DNA of 64,000 bases from Darksidea phi. Taxonomy: Eukaryota; Ascomycota; Dothideomycetes; Pleosporales; Lentitheciaceae. Below are positions 10,101 through 21,235 of the stretch, one piece after another. The DNA lies in the NCBI GenBank assembly GCA_030770425.1, contig JASJFT010000123.1, forward strand, positions 62,001 to 126,000. The letters are read 5' to 3'. Position numbers and translations under genes: made by a program. Each line of letters starts with the position of its first letter. Positions within the stretch are counted from its first letter, which is position 1. Below the pieces are notes generated by a model that saw only the letters and a program-made list of their open reading frames with translations, made no database searches and was not told where the DNA came from.

Positions 10101-13100
10101 TGCACCATCGCTTCAAGACTGGGACCAACGATTACGTTCTCGATAAGGAGCCGGAAGGTCCTAAGCACGTACCGAAAATTTCACTCCGCAGTCGAGCTGT
10201 TTTATTTGAAATTGAGGACGGCTCATTTGAATGGAAGCTGGGAGTCATCTACCGGTACGGTTTGATGGAGCAAAAGCAAAGATTAGCTCGAGAGCAAGCC
10301 TTTGACCTGAAGGTCAAGAAGCTACGACAGGAAGAAGAGCGACGGGGCGGCTCACGGCAACGCGCCAGATCTGCGCATAATCACCGTGGGCGAAGTAAGG
10401 CACGAAAAAGCAAAGAGTCCAAAGTTCGCAGCAAAAGTGAAGACGCCGGCGAGCATGAGTCACCAGGTCGGCAGAAGTCCGACCACCCTATGCGGTACGA
10501 CAAACAAGGCTTCACAGGCCTGAGCGGGCATTGCCGGACATCGGTCGAGGAAGCGCGTGAAAAGTTGAGCCGCCTTAACGCTCAAACTTGGAGAAAACGC
10601 ATTGATTATGCACTATGCGGTCAGAGTCGCGTTTTAGATGACATTCGCCACCTCTTCTGGGGCTTGGACGACGTTTCGGACGACGTTGAGCACAAAGAAA
10701 CCATTCTTGCTATTCCCCACCGACCTGCGCTTGCTTCGCTAGCTGTCAGCGATCTGGATGTTACTATTGACAAACCCTCCTTTCCACTATCGGAATACCC
10801 CACATTCCTCCAACGCGTCGGCAAAGGCATGCCTGTTGACATGCAATATGCGCTACTCATACCAATGCATGTCCAGATCGATATGGGCGAGGCCAAAGTG
10901 CAACTTCGCGACTACCCGCTACCACTCATCCACATTCCTGCTCTACGCCCCTCGCAGTCCTCGCGTTTGCCTAGCCTTTGCTTGAAGACAGATTTCGTCA
11001 TTGCAGAGGAGTTTAGAGATATCCAGTCCTCTCGGCTAAGTAGAGTTGTTGTGGTTCCAGAAGAGAATGCATCATCTGGTGAGGCTACTGGAGGTTTCGC
11101 AGTTGACATTCGCCGTACAGTAGCACCTGTCAAGACGTACTCGGATATGAAAGTCGACATCAACTCGTCCTACCCCACGCGGATCACATGGGGAACGTCA
11201 TACCAGCCAGCAATCCAAGACATGATGCAAGTCATTGAAGGATTTACTAAACCTGCCGTTGACCCCTCCGAAAGAGTTGGTTTCTGGGACAAGATTCGGC
11301 TCACCTTCCACTCGCGCATCAATGTGTCATGGAAGGGTGATGGCGATGTTCATCTCATATTGAAAGGTTGGTCGATTTCTCTAGCTGTCTTTTTCCTACC
11401 ACTAACCCTACTTAGGATCTCGTGACCCCTACATGGTCACAGGTCACGGCGCCGGTTTTGTCATGTGCTGGCAGAACGATGTCCAGCTTACCCTTGCTGA
11501 AGACAAAGACCCCAGAAATTTCATGGTGGTGAAGAGTGGAAGCTACGTCCTTGCCATACCGGACCTGGGCCATTACGCTCGCCAGGAGGCTGATATCGAG
11601 CCGCCCACGTCAACCGATGGTTCCTCTAGCATCGCAAGCTACAAACAGCTTGCTATTTTCAAAAAGACAATCATGAAGCTCAATGGCAATGTTCGCTGGG
11701 TCGCTGGCCTTGTCTACGAAAGGAACCTTGATGAAGGCGGTCGGTCCTTCAACTTTATACCCCACTACAATGTGGTGTTGAAGAACCCGAAATACGCCAA
11801 GTCGTCGAACGGAACAGTTAGTTGTCAGAGATCCTCCAGCCAGCTCCACGCTAACTTGCAGCAGGTTTATGATGCTTTCCGGGGATTCCGAAGCCATCAC
11901 ATTCATATGTCGCTCGCTATTGCGGCTCCCTACGATCGAGAATGGTCAGTCGCGAACCTCGAACCGTCAAAGACGTACAACAGCGTCCATCTTACTCCGC
12001 GCTTCTTCACACACTTTTTTAACTGGTGGTCCATGTTCTCGGGTGCCATGTCCCTTCCCATCAGACAAGGCTCGCTCTGGCCAGGTATAGAAAAGTCGAG
12101 CAAAAAGTTCGGACGTCATCTGGCGACTATCAAATACAATCTACTGCTTTCGCCATTGTATATGAGCCATGTTTATAAGCACAAAGATGCCGAAGATTAC
12201 GGGCTCGGGATAGTATCTGCGACTGGACTGAAGGCTCGTCTCGACAGTTTTATGCTTGACCTCCACCAAAGACGAGAAGAGTTCCGCACTATCGTGCAAG
12301 CGCCGAAAATGCAGGAAGATAGCAAACAGAACCAGACCTCAGGTATGCGCATCAACCAAGTGCAGCTTGATCTTATAAAGACAGACGTGAGAGCTGTGTC
12401 TGCTAGCATAGGAGGAACAGGTATGGACGATGTGAATGCAGCCACTCCCGAAACAGTGGCGGAGTTCAATCAGAACCATGTGACAGCCGATCTGTCAAAA
12501 TTCACAATCCCAGATAACGACTGGAGTTGGGTCGACATGGACGATTTTGTGGAGTTAGGCTGGCTTCTGCCGTCTGATCACAATCCCGAGACGCAGATTC
12601 TACCACTCGCGTTCGCACCTCGCTTCACCTACTTCCGCCAAACCGATCACGCAGACAACATATCGGGCGATCCTCATCGCACTAGCCCCTTTGGAAACGA
12701 GCCCACTCATCACTGTGTCATGTCAGCGCGTAATGATCCACGGCAGGTTCAGTGTCACCTGATCGAGCAGCGTCTCAATCGAGTCAAGGACCAATTAGAG
12801 CATAATGAACGCGCGATTGGGGAACTAGAGCTTCGAATGGTTCGAGAGCCTGGTGAAGGTCATGACAAACTACGGGAACGCCTGGACCTTCTGCGTAGCC
12901 ACGCTGGCTTATTACAGCGGAAGCAAGACTTTCTGCACTCAATGCATGAGAGTTTTCTAGAAAAGCTGCAAACGAATGACCATAATGCCGTGCCTGAAGC
13001 GGACAATGAGGATGAGGATGAGTACTTCGAGGCTCGTGAGGAGTATGACGAAACAGACCCTGAGACCAAGGGCATGGGCTCTGCACCCATTGCCGACTAC

Positions 13101-16064
13101 ATCAGCGACTTCAACAACCGATTTATTATTCACAACATCCACTTGAAATGGAGCAATTCGCTACGAAATATCATCCTCCGCTACATCCACCAGGTCAGCC
13201 AGCGCCGGGGTTTCGTATACTACATGTCGCGAAGGGCAGTCAAGTTCATACTAGATATCGTGGAGGAGCAAAACAAATCGCGACAAACATCGACTCCCGG
13301 CCATCAAAACGAGCCCCCAAATTCTACGTCACCACAAGAGGAAGATGAGATAAGCATTCGGAGTCGAATTCAGGAACTCCTAGACGACGGGGAAAAGTTT
13401 GTCAATGCTGATGAGGCGGAGGATGAGGAAGAGAATAAGCCATCTCAGACTCATGGTGGGGATGACCTTGCCGTCGACTATGTGGCTCAGAACACCTACA
13501 TTGTCCGCTTGATCGCGCCTCAAATTCAGCTACAGAGTGAGAAAAACACCAAGGCAGCTGTCCTCGTCACAGCCAAAAGCATGCAATTGAAGGTAATTCA
13601 GATCATGGACAAGGACAGGGTCATGGATGAGGTCTCTGGTCTCGTCCAGCGACGATTCACCGCTGCCATGGACAGTCTTCAGATCTTTGTCACTAACGCC
13701 CAAACTTTTAAGACTGAAGACATTCACATGTATTCAGGAAGCACGTACGGCGCACCTGCCGGAAGCGCTTGGCCACCATGGGTACCCTTCGAAGTTATGT
13801 TTGAGTTTCACACCCAACCTTATGGCTTCCAACGAGTTGTGCAGCGTACCTCTGCCAGTATGCGATTTGACAAGTACAACACGCTTCGACTGAAATACAA
13901 CGACGATGTTTCTGGCGGCGATTCGAACTCGAACCCAGGAGCGAAAAAGATGGAGAGTAGGATTGATCATCTGTGGGTTGACTTTCCCCATATTCGCGCT
14001 CTTTGCAACTCGCGGCAATACTACGCGCTGTATGTCATTGTCTTGGATCTGCTTCTCTATAGCGAGCCTTTGGAGAAGACGCGTAATGAGAGGCTGGAGA
14101 AGATCATGCTTGCCTCTGATTTTAGTGACCTCACTGGTGCACCGGACCTGGTCATCGGCCTTCAGGAGCGGATCCGACAGCTTGAGGAAATCAAGATGGC
14201 TTTCCAGATCAACGAGAAATACCTCGATAAGCAAGGTTGGAATGACCGCATCGAAGTAGAAAAAGATTTGGTTGTCTTCGAGGACGAGCTCTTCTTCGTT
14301 ATGAAGGCTATTACTACTGCGCAACGCAAGTCTGATGACCGCGCTCAAGCGAAACAGTCGACGGGTCTGCTTCGTCTCTATGTCACTGCTTCCGAGATTG
14401 TATGGCATTTGCTGCGTGAGAACTCCACAGAGTCGCTCGCGAAGTTCCAGCTCAAAAATGCCCTCTTCGACCGCACTGACAACAGCGATGGATCGAATCT
14501 TAACTCCATGGAAATTGAAGAGATTACTGGTCTCAATCTGCTACCGAACGCGATTTATCCCAAGATGATCTCACCCTACCTTGAGGCGAATCGACCGACA
14601 TCCGCTGGAGATGATCCCAAGATGCTCAAAGTGCACTGGGTCATGCTTGAGGCAATTGCTGGCATTCCAGTCATGGACCATTTCGAGGTCAATTTGTTCC
14701 CGTTGAAGGTGCAGTTGGAGTACGAGATTGGCAAAAAGCTTTTCGAATACATCTTTCCAGGTATTAAGGATAACACAGCAGAGAACGGCGGCTTCTCGCC
14801 CTTCTTGGTCAAACATATACTGCCTGAGAATGAAGGGGAAGATGGTGGAGATGCGGACGGCCTTGCATCCGGAAGCAACCCTAATTTCAGCGCATCGTTA
14901 CCTGATGATGAGGGTGAGGTGGATGCCCTCAAACTTCGTCTCACACCGACTCTACATTTGCCCGCTCCGCAGGCCAAGTCTGATCGAAGGTGGAAGGGCC
15001 ACTCTGATAAGAGACCAACTATGCATCACCTTCGACTCTTCCGCGAAACACAGTCTCGCTCCGCCAGCGAGTTCAGACGCACACTTCATCCAAACTCAGC
15101 TCTCACGACGCAGGATCCCGCCCCGTCGACGCATTCCTCACGGCCGAGTTCAATACGTTCAGGATCCGTCGTATCACTCTCCACGGCGGAGTCTGACCGC
15201 ACAGCTAAACGCTTCACCCTCTACCGCTCTGGGACCCATCGCTCGAGCATCACCGACAAGAGCGAGAAGAGCGATAAGAAGGCTGCTGCCAATAAGAAAG
15301 CGCGCAGCGACGACCTCACGCTAATGATGACACGCGCATCGAATTATATGACACTTGCTTATGTCCGCATTCCAAGCATGGTGCTGTGCCTAAGCTACAA
15401 AGGCAAAGGCCAGCGCAACTTTGAAGACGTGCACGATCTGGTCTTCAAGATGCCGACATTGGAGTACCGCAACAAGACGTGGTCAAATCTCGATCTCGCA
15501 CTCCAGCTCAAGAAAGATGTCATTCGCGCGCTCATTTCTCACGCTGGTGCAATTGTAAGCAACAAGTTTTCACACCACCGACCTTCGAAGCACACGCAAT
15601 CCCGTCTCCGCCAAATAGCGAACAGTGCGTCCATCGCAAGTATATCCCCTGATCTCTCAGGCACAGACTCCAACTCTTTCCGCGACCACAGTCCCGGCGG
15701 CTCCGATGCCTCGGGCGAGTTACCATCGCGCCGCTCTTTCGCCTCCGCTCGTCCTCCCTCTACCTTCTCCGCGCTCTCCGAAGAGAGCTCAATTCATTCC
15801 TCAAACAGCCGCGGCCACAGCGCTCGCCCTGGCACCGAGAGCGAAAGCATAATAGGTGGTAGCTGGCATCACACCGAAGGGCTAGGAGTCAGCGTGGAGG
15901 ATGGCAGAGCGTTTGCAGACGAGATTAGCAGGGTGGATCAGACGGAGCCAGAGCATGCTGGCGTCATTGGAAGTTTGAGTCGCCACTTGACACAGGTTAC
16001 ACCTTTTGTGGGACATAGGGCTAGAGAGAGGTCCAGGGACGGGGAGGAGGTAGAGGAAGGGTAG
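7109..16064 (+). CDS. FMP27: FMP27/Hobbit-type bridge-like lipid-transfer protein
   Basis: Two exons, 7109-11366 and 11416-16064, joined across a 49-bp intron (GTTGG...CTAAC...TTAG), give 2968 residues, close to the usual fungal size (yeast Fmp27 is about 2600). Family members (BLTP2/KIAA0100/Hobbit) form long hydrophobic-grooved bridges anchored in the ER at plasma-membrane contacts and move phospholipids. A TM helix spans residues 6-32, as expected for the ER anchor. The GFWDK motif is at about residue 1391 and the WPPW motif at about 2204; these signatures name the Fmp27 Pfam domains. A coiled coil lies near 1860-1940. Acidic and Ser-rich disordered linkers occur near residues 122-145 and 2550-2900. 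The C-terminal block (WSNLDLALQLKKDVIRALI) is conserved. The intron falls just after the GFWDK motif. Confidence 0.95.
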
Positions 16065-16324
16065 GTTATGGATGTTGTAATCGATTACTGTGGAAGTATA
16101 CTAACCTTTGCGTAGGCATAAAAGAAAGTCAAAACTTTTGCTGGGGAAGAAGTTCCTCGGACGATGAACTGGAGAATGGTACTTGCGTCATTGTACAAAA
16201 ACCCGCTTTTTTCGTTGAGTACGCCTGATCGAGGCGCTTTTGATGTAGTGTTGCATGGCATTCCTCCGGCGTTCCTTTCACGCCCTAGGGCCTAGGGCAT
16301 GGGCTGGGCCAACTTGTATGTAGA

Positions 16325-16345
16325 TTTTTTTTTTTTTTTTTTTTT
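16325..16345. repeat. Poly-T tract, 21 nt
   Basis: A pure run of T about 260 bp past the FMP27 stop codon, read directly from the sequence. Confidence 0.9.
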
Positions 16346-16460
16346 GGTTGGAGAGGAAATTTTGACTAGCATGGCGTTTATTGTTCGTGGTAGTAGAAAA
16401 CAGATGCGCTCTGCGCTGTGTGATAGACATGCTACAACTTTGATGCGCGGAAAGTCGTAA

Positions 16461-16478
16461 TGAGTGAGTGAGTGAGTG
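16461..16478. repeat. TGAG/GAGT tetranucleotide microsatellite
   Basis: About four tandem copies of a 4-bp unit, visible directly. Confidence 0.8.
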
Positions 16479-16720
16479 GGTTTGATTTACGTCCTATAGA
16501 TGGCCTTTGGCCTTATCTACATAAGCTTGTCGTAGGGTATAAAGGGACGCGTCTAAGTGCTGCCTGAAAGGCGCAAAAGGCGGGTCGTGATTATAAAGAT
16601 GCCGCTGGCCAGCAATTCGGTCCCCAATATCCCTCCGTGTAGATACTAAAGGTGATGTTGTCCGTACTAACGTGTAGTGAAAAGGATGTTGGCCGCTTTT
16701 ATGGCCTCGTCTGTCTGTTG

Positions 16721-16735
16721 CCCCCCTTTGGGGGG
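16721..16735. repeat. Short perfect C6-TTT-G6 inverted repeat
   Basis: Six C, three T, six G: a perfect hairpin-forming stem. It could mark a transcript end of an unannotated element or be incidental. Confidence 0.6.
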
Positions 16736-17083
16736 AAGTCATAATGAGTATACTTTGATCTGTCTGATAGTTGGACGCCAACGATAAACCTTGCTTGCAT
16801 CTCTAAAGCGCTACTAACTTCTGAGCACGTTATTGGGATGCCACTGCGACGTGTTTGGCGAGCTTTCACTAAAATACTATACTGCGGGCCAATCAATATT
16901 CTCACTCCCGTTCACGGGAGATGGAGACTTTCAATCCCTAACACGGACAAATTCAAGTAGTCCTAGAATCATAAAACATTGTTACTTGGGCTTAGTTGTT
17001 ACCGCTCACCTCTTATACCCTCCAACTGTTATTCTTCCACTCCTGGTCCTCCCACAACTACTGCCTAACTCCAACCCACAACC

Positions 17084-17559
17084 ATGCCACTCTTCGACGG
17101 CAACCTCCCGCTCCTTCATTCCCCCTCCCCACGTGGATTCTTACAAACACCGCAAGCATACTTCTCGCGTGAAACATGCCCATGTAAACTTTCCAACCTC
17201 TTCGCCGTGAAACTTGAGCACATGGAAGACGGTGCTTTCGTCAAGGAAGCAAAGGAAATAATCAATGTTCACCAATCTCGTCTAGTGATCATAAGTTAAC
17301 TACAAAAGGAGATGGAAATACTGATTCTGCTGGCAAACCGAGCGCTGGGTGTTCTGATTCATATCCACAGCATCAAGTGGGTTAAGGCTCGTGCTTGTGT
17401 GAGCTATGAGCCTGAAGCCGTATTGTGGATCTCGATGCTTATGAAGAGAGATTGGAGGCTTTTGGAGAAGAACATGCGCCATGTTCGTGGGAGCTTCCTG
17501 AAGTCATTGAGAAAGACATCAAGGCTATCTGTCACGTGCAGCGCAGAATCGGAAGTTGA
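17084..17559 (+). pseudogene. Small hypothetical gene, probably degenerate
   Basis: The ATG at 17084 (context ACCATGC) opens a 71-codon frame rich in Pro/Phe/Leu, running into EHMEDGAFVKEAKEIINVH before a stop near 17297. A second open stretch, about 17420-17559, ends at a natural stop and has clear coding character (IVDLDAYEERLEAFGEEHAP, then ELPEVIEKDIKAI). Between the two lie in-frame stops. The possible intron at 17238-17306 (GTCAAG...TTAACTACAAAAG) has a weak donor. Either the exon structure is unusual or the gene is broken. I do not recognise the family. Confidence 0.3.
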
Positions 17560-18748
17560 GTGCTCTGATTTCTACACAAGCTGAGTATCTAGCTATTTAT
17601 ACAGAGAGAGTCCCCAGCGCAGACCACCTAGGGACCACCTTTAATCAGGTATTTCCCCATTTCCTCGGTTTCACCACATTAACCGTTGCTTTTAGGGAAT
17701 CTCCTCATCGAACGGAGTCCTGAAGCGTTCTGTTACACAGACAGCCGTGACACTATCAATAAGATGGCTAGGCGTGTTACCAACACTAATGACGAAGCGA
17801 CATTGCGGGTATTAGGATGTTTTGACACAAGAATACCTAAAGAGTTAAACTATACAACAACAAGTAGAGGCGGTTCTAGACCGATATCGTCAAGCCTTTC
17901 AGGGTCTCGGCTGCTTCGAGGTAATGCCACTTGCGATGAAGATCTGGTCTGCCAGCATTGCAAATCAACTAATCATAGTTTCATATCTCTCCTTCGGGCA
18001 CTCCCGTAGACCATTAGATCCTCATATCCATACCCCGGCTTCAGCATCAGCGGCGTCAAGTCCCAGTCGACCTTAGCATTTATATCCCGAGTCATCACAT
18101 GAACCAGTTCGTTGAGTTGAATCGTCATGGTCAGTAGGAAGGGCAGTGAAATATAGGCTAAGGTTAACGAAGCCGGAGGCGGCGATTGAGGCTTTGAAAT
18201 AGCAGAAGCCTTAGTAGACACGATGGCGAACTTTCCGTCATTAGCTGACGGGACCCTAGGCACACTACCGCCAAGTACCGACATCCTTAACTTCTAAACT
18301 GTTTTCCATACTACTCAAACACAGCATAAATTATGCTGCTAAATTAGTCTCTCTATCCGCCTTTTAAAGTTTACCTTGGCACTCGCTCCCGTCTCAGCTC
18401 CACCACATGTTCCATCGTGAAACATTAGTCATGCGCCACATGCCGCTGCAGAATCAAATCGCAAAACTGTTCACAAACAGTTTGCGCTGTGCCCAAACCT
18501 GGCTATTCGGAAACTTGGCTTGCATGGGGTCGGTCTGCCTTGTCAACGGAAGCCTATAGGAGGTAGGGTCGGAAGGACGAATCAATGAAGAAATCCTAGC
18601 ATATTTAACATGATATCGAGCTGGTAAACGATATAATACTTAAAAACTGAAAAGAGGAGTAACTCAAAAGGGATATAAAAATTAATCAAGGAAAAAGGCA
18701 GACACCAACTCCAAAACGTTCATCACTCATAGCATCATATCGCCGCCT
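17560..18748. other. Mostly non-coding stretch 3' of the cutinase gene
   Basis: The one frame worth noting is on the minus strand at 18284-17973, 103 codons with a true ATG. It has a hydrophobic centre (LTLAYISLPFLLTM) and an acidic/polar tail. It has no recognised domain and is only a weak gene candidate. The segment 18300-18740 looks non-coding and AT-rich. Confidence 0.3.
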
Positions 18749-19550
18749 TTATGCAACAATTCTGATAGCCAACTTCTCCATCTTTTCTCCAACAGATCCC
18801 GCTGCACGCTTCGCCTGTTCCTCTGCCTCACGTTTGGCCTTCCTCGCCGCGGCCGCTCCCTGCGCTGCAGCAATTTGCTGATTCAAGAAAGCCGCGCCCT
18901 CATCTGCGTTAGCTCCATAACTCAGATGTGGCGGCAGGATAGTAAGCGTTCCAACACACACCAAATCTCCCGGCGCACAGATAATCTTCGTCTTAGCCGG
19001 GTCGAAGTTGGGGATTTGGCCGTTATCTTGCTGCTTCTGAGTGTCACCGTAGAGGACGACGCCCGCAATGCGATCCATAGTCGCGGCGGGGAGTTCTTCA
19101 ATGGCGCGATGACAGACGGCTGCACCCTGGGAATAGCCGCCTACTACGATGGTGGAATCTGGGCATTGGGATGCCATGGCGGTGATGGTGTCTTGCATAA
19201 GTTGCTTCGACTTTTGGTCGGTGCCGCCGGGGAGTGTGTTGGGTAAAAGAGCAGCGTCGTAGTCGATGCCTTCGGTTGCAACATTTTGGGCTCCAAACTG
19301 TGCCTTTATACCGTCTGAGGTTGGAGGACCGGCGATGATTCCCTGATTATGTTAGCTTTGCTATTGGAGTGAAGTATGGGCCTCGTACCATATTACCAGT
19401 CTCAGTGGAGCCACGCGCCCAAGCAAAGAGGACGTCCCTGCATCCGCCTTCTGAGAACTCCTTCGAGGTTGTTTGGGTCTGGCGCTTCTCGATGGGGTTG
19501 GCAGCACCGAGGCTAGCTAGGGCGAGAGCGACGAAAGTTTTAGTATACAT
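18749..19550 (-). CDS. Cutinase (secreted serine esterase, alpha/beta-hydrolase)
   Basis: Exons 19550-19389 and 19342-18749, joined across a 46-bp intron (GTACGA...CTAACATAATCAG), give 251 residues. Cutinases hydrolyse ester bonds of plant cutin outside the cell. A signal peptide covers about residues 1-17, followed by a short propeptide ending in EKR. The N-terminal core has GCRDVLFAWARGSTE. The nucleophile elbow GGYSQGA puts the catalytic Ser at 125. The catalytic Asp is in CAPGDLVC (Asp180) and the His in PPHLSYG (His193), with cysteines placed for the usual disulfides. It differs from typical cutinases in a roughly 45-residue Ala/Lys/Glu-rich helical tail after the catalytic His (about 205-251). 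The start is the only ATG that yields a signal peptide. Confidence 0.93.
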
Positions 19551-19665
19551 AATGTCGATATAAAGTATATTTGCGATGAATTAAAGTAAGAAAGAATGAA
19601 AGAAATGGTGGTCCAGCACCCAATGATGGAAGAAAAGAATAGAAGGTGGTTGTTGCAGATGGGCC

Positions 19666-20154
19666 TCAAAACTGAAAGCGATGACACCACTTTATAGCCT
19701 CAACACCAGGTAAATCGAACAGATCACTACCTCGGCAGCCCCAGCAGCCAAAAATACACTCTACAACCAGAACCAAGGCCGTGTGGAACCATACTGGAGG
19801 CCTCGAGACGATCCGTATGGTCTGAGCACCAGTCGATGCACCGAGAACGACATCCGCAACGATTGGTCCAGAGAGCACGAACGGTATGCGGATGGGCCAT
19901 CTGAGCGGAAACTTTGCATCATCTACATCTGTTTTCGTGTGGATTGTAGCTCTTGCAACACCGACAGGGTGGATGCGCAAGGGTATACCCGGGCCGTTCA
20001 CGCTTGGCATCTTGTTCCTCGGTAAGGTTGGAACGATCTTGAAGCTGAATGGCTCCTTTTGCAACGTCAAACTCAAATTCAGTGTTAGAACGAGCTGACA
20101 TGATTTCGGTTCAGTTGGCGTGTCATTGAAGGGGCGAATAGTGTGCTTGACCAC
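19666..20154 (-). CDS. Possible hypothetical gene or 3' exon, uncertain
   Basis: An open minus-strand frame of about 160 codons. From about 20100 it has an alternating hydrophobic, beta-sheet-like pattern (LVLTLNLSLTLQ, then NGPGIPLRIHPVGVARATI, then RIPFVLSGPIVADVVLGAS) that looks coding. It starts at a GTG in this frame; the first internal ATG (MPSVNGPG) would leave about 110 residues, so an upstream exon is likely missing. No family was recognised. The overlapping minus-strand frame at 20101-19919 (MSARSNTEFEF...) is an alternative reading, and the plus-strand frame at 19783-20025 is another. Confidence 0.3.
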   Translation of the reverse strand: MVKHTIRPFNDTPTEPKSCQLVLTLNLSLTLQKEPFSFKIVPTLPRNKMPSVNGPGIPLRIHPVGVARATIHTKTDVDDAKFPLRWPIRIPFVLSGPIVADVVLGASTGAQTIRIVSRPPVWFHTALVLVVECIFGCWGCRGSDLFDLPGVEAIKWCHRFQF

Positions 20155-21235
20155 CGAACTGAGGCTTGAACTTCAGCGCGATTGCTGATAGATTGAATAT
20201 CCATTATCTGACAGCTACAGCTGTATTCAGAGTAAGCGGCGATACTATTGCGGAAACAAGCTTTGAGCAGAGCATGTTGTTGACCATAGCCAAGCATTGA
20301 TTGTCGTTGTTGGATGCAAGACGATGGTGATCCTTTCCGCGTTTCAGAACTTCGTGTCAGGCTGATGCGATATCGCCAATCAAAACAAATACCCAACGCC
20401 ACGAGATAAATGAGGTCATGTTGCTGAATGACCAGGGGGAGAAACATCAAGAAAGTTGGGTGACAGTCGGTCGTAGTTTGGCTGGTTAGGCTAGGCTGGA
20501 TGGCTTGCTTTCTTGGAAGCACTCTGGTACCACAAGGCTTTACGAACTCATGGACCATGCAATACTCCAGTAAGATACAAACTCACAAAATTCAGCCATA
20601 TTTCAGCTCATGCATCGTAGAAGGTAAAGGTGTGCCAAGATAAGCAATGCTTTTGCTTAAACAGTATTTAGAAACTTGCGGACACATGAACGTAAGGCCA
20701 TCGGCCTTGGTAGAGAAAGAGATAGGCCGTGATGCATAAGGCGGGGTAGAACGTCTGATCTGTTATGACACATACGAAGTTAGCATTTGCAGGGAAGTAT
20801 CTCAGAACGGCATGAAGCTCTGGCGGTTGACTACTGGCTGATGCTTAGCTCCTCCAACACTCTACCTTTACAATGCCACGATCGGCGAAGCGAGGAACAT
20901 CCCATAACATTGATACTCAAAGACATCAACTTTCCTTGTATGCGATGCCAATTCTTCAACATCTACCAAAATGGCTTTGTTTCAGTTCGACCGCTAGAAT
21001 CCGTCAAACGTTTCGGAATATTCTTTGAGATGCCCCATCATTTATTACAAATGCCATCGGGTACTTGGAACAGTTTTCATTGTTGTTAGCTACCATGTGA
21101 GACATCCGTTTCCGGCGGTTCTTTATCCACAAGAACACTAGGCCATCAACACATAGCACGCATTACGATAAAAACATGGACTCACCTATGTTAAAACTTC
21201 AAGAACTTCTCAAATAGCCCCATGCTCCTCTTATC
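20155..21235. other. Intergenic region upstream of the kinase-like gene
   Basis: No gene supported. A 157-codon minus-strand frame (20558-20085) has low-complexity, Cys/Ser-rich translation without motifs. From about 21100 onward this is probably the leader of the gene at 21236. Confidence 0.35.

Larger units (their letters stand above)
16065..17083. other. Intergenic region 3' of FMP27
   Basis: About 1 kb without a supportable gene. It holds a 21-T run, a GAGT tetranucleotide repeat and a G/C hairpin (listed separately), plus CTAGGGC copies near 16285-16300 in a small palindromic arrangement. The minus-strand open frames here lack motifs. Confidence 0.5.

Noticed and set aside
13734..14408. 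224-codon minus-strand open frame
   Set aside because: Antisense to FMP27 exon 2, which is certain from the WPPW domain nearby.
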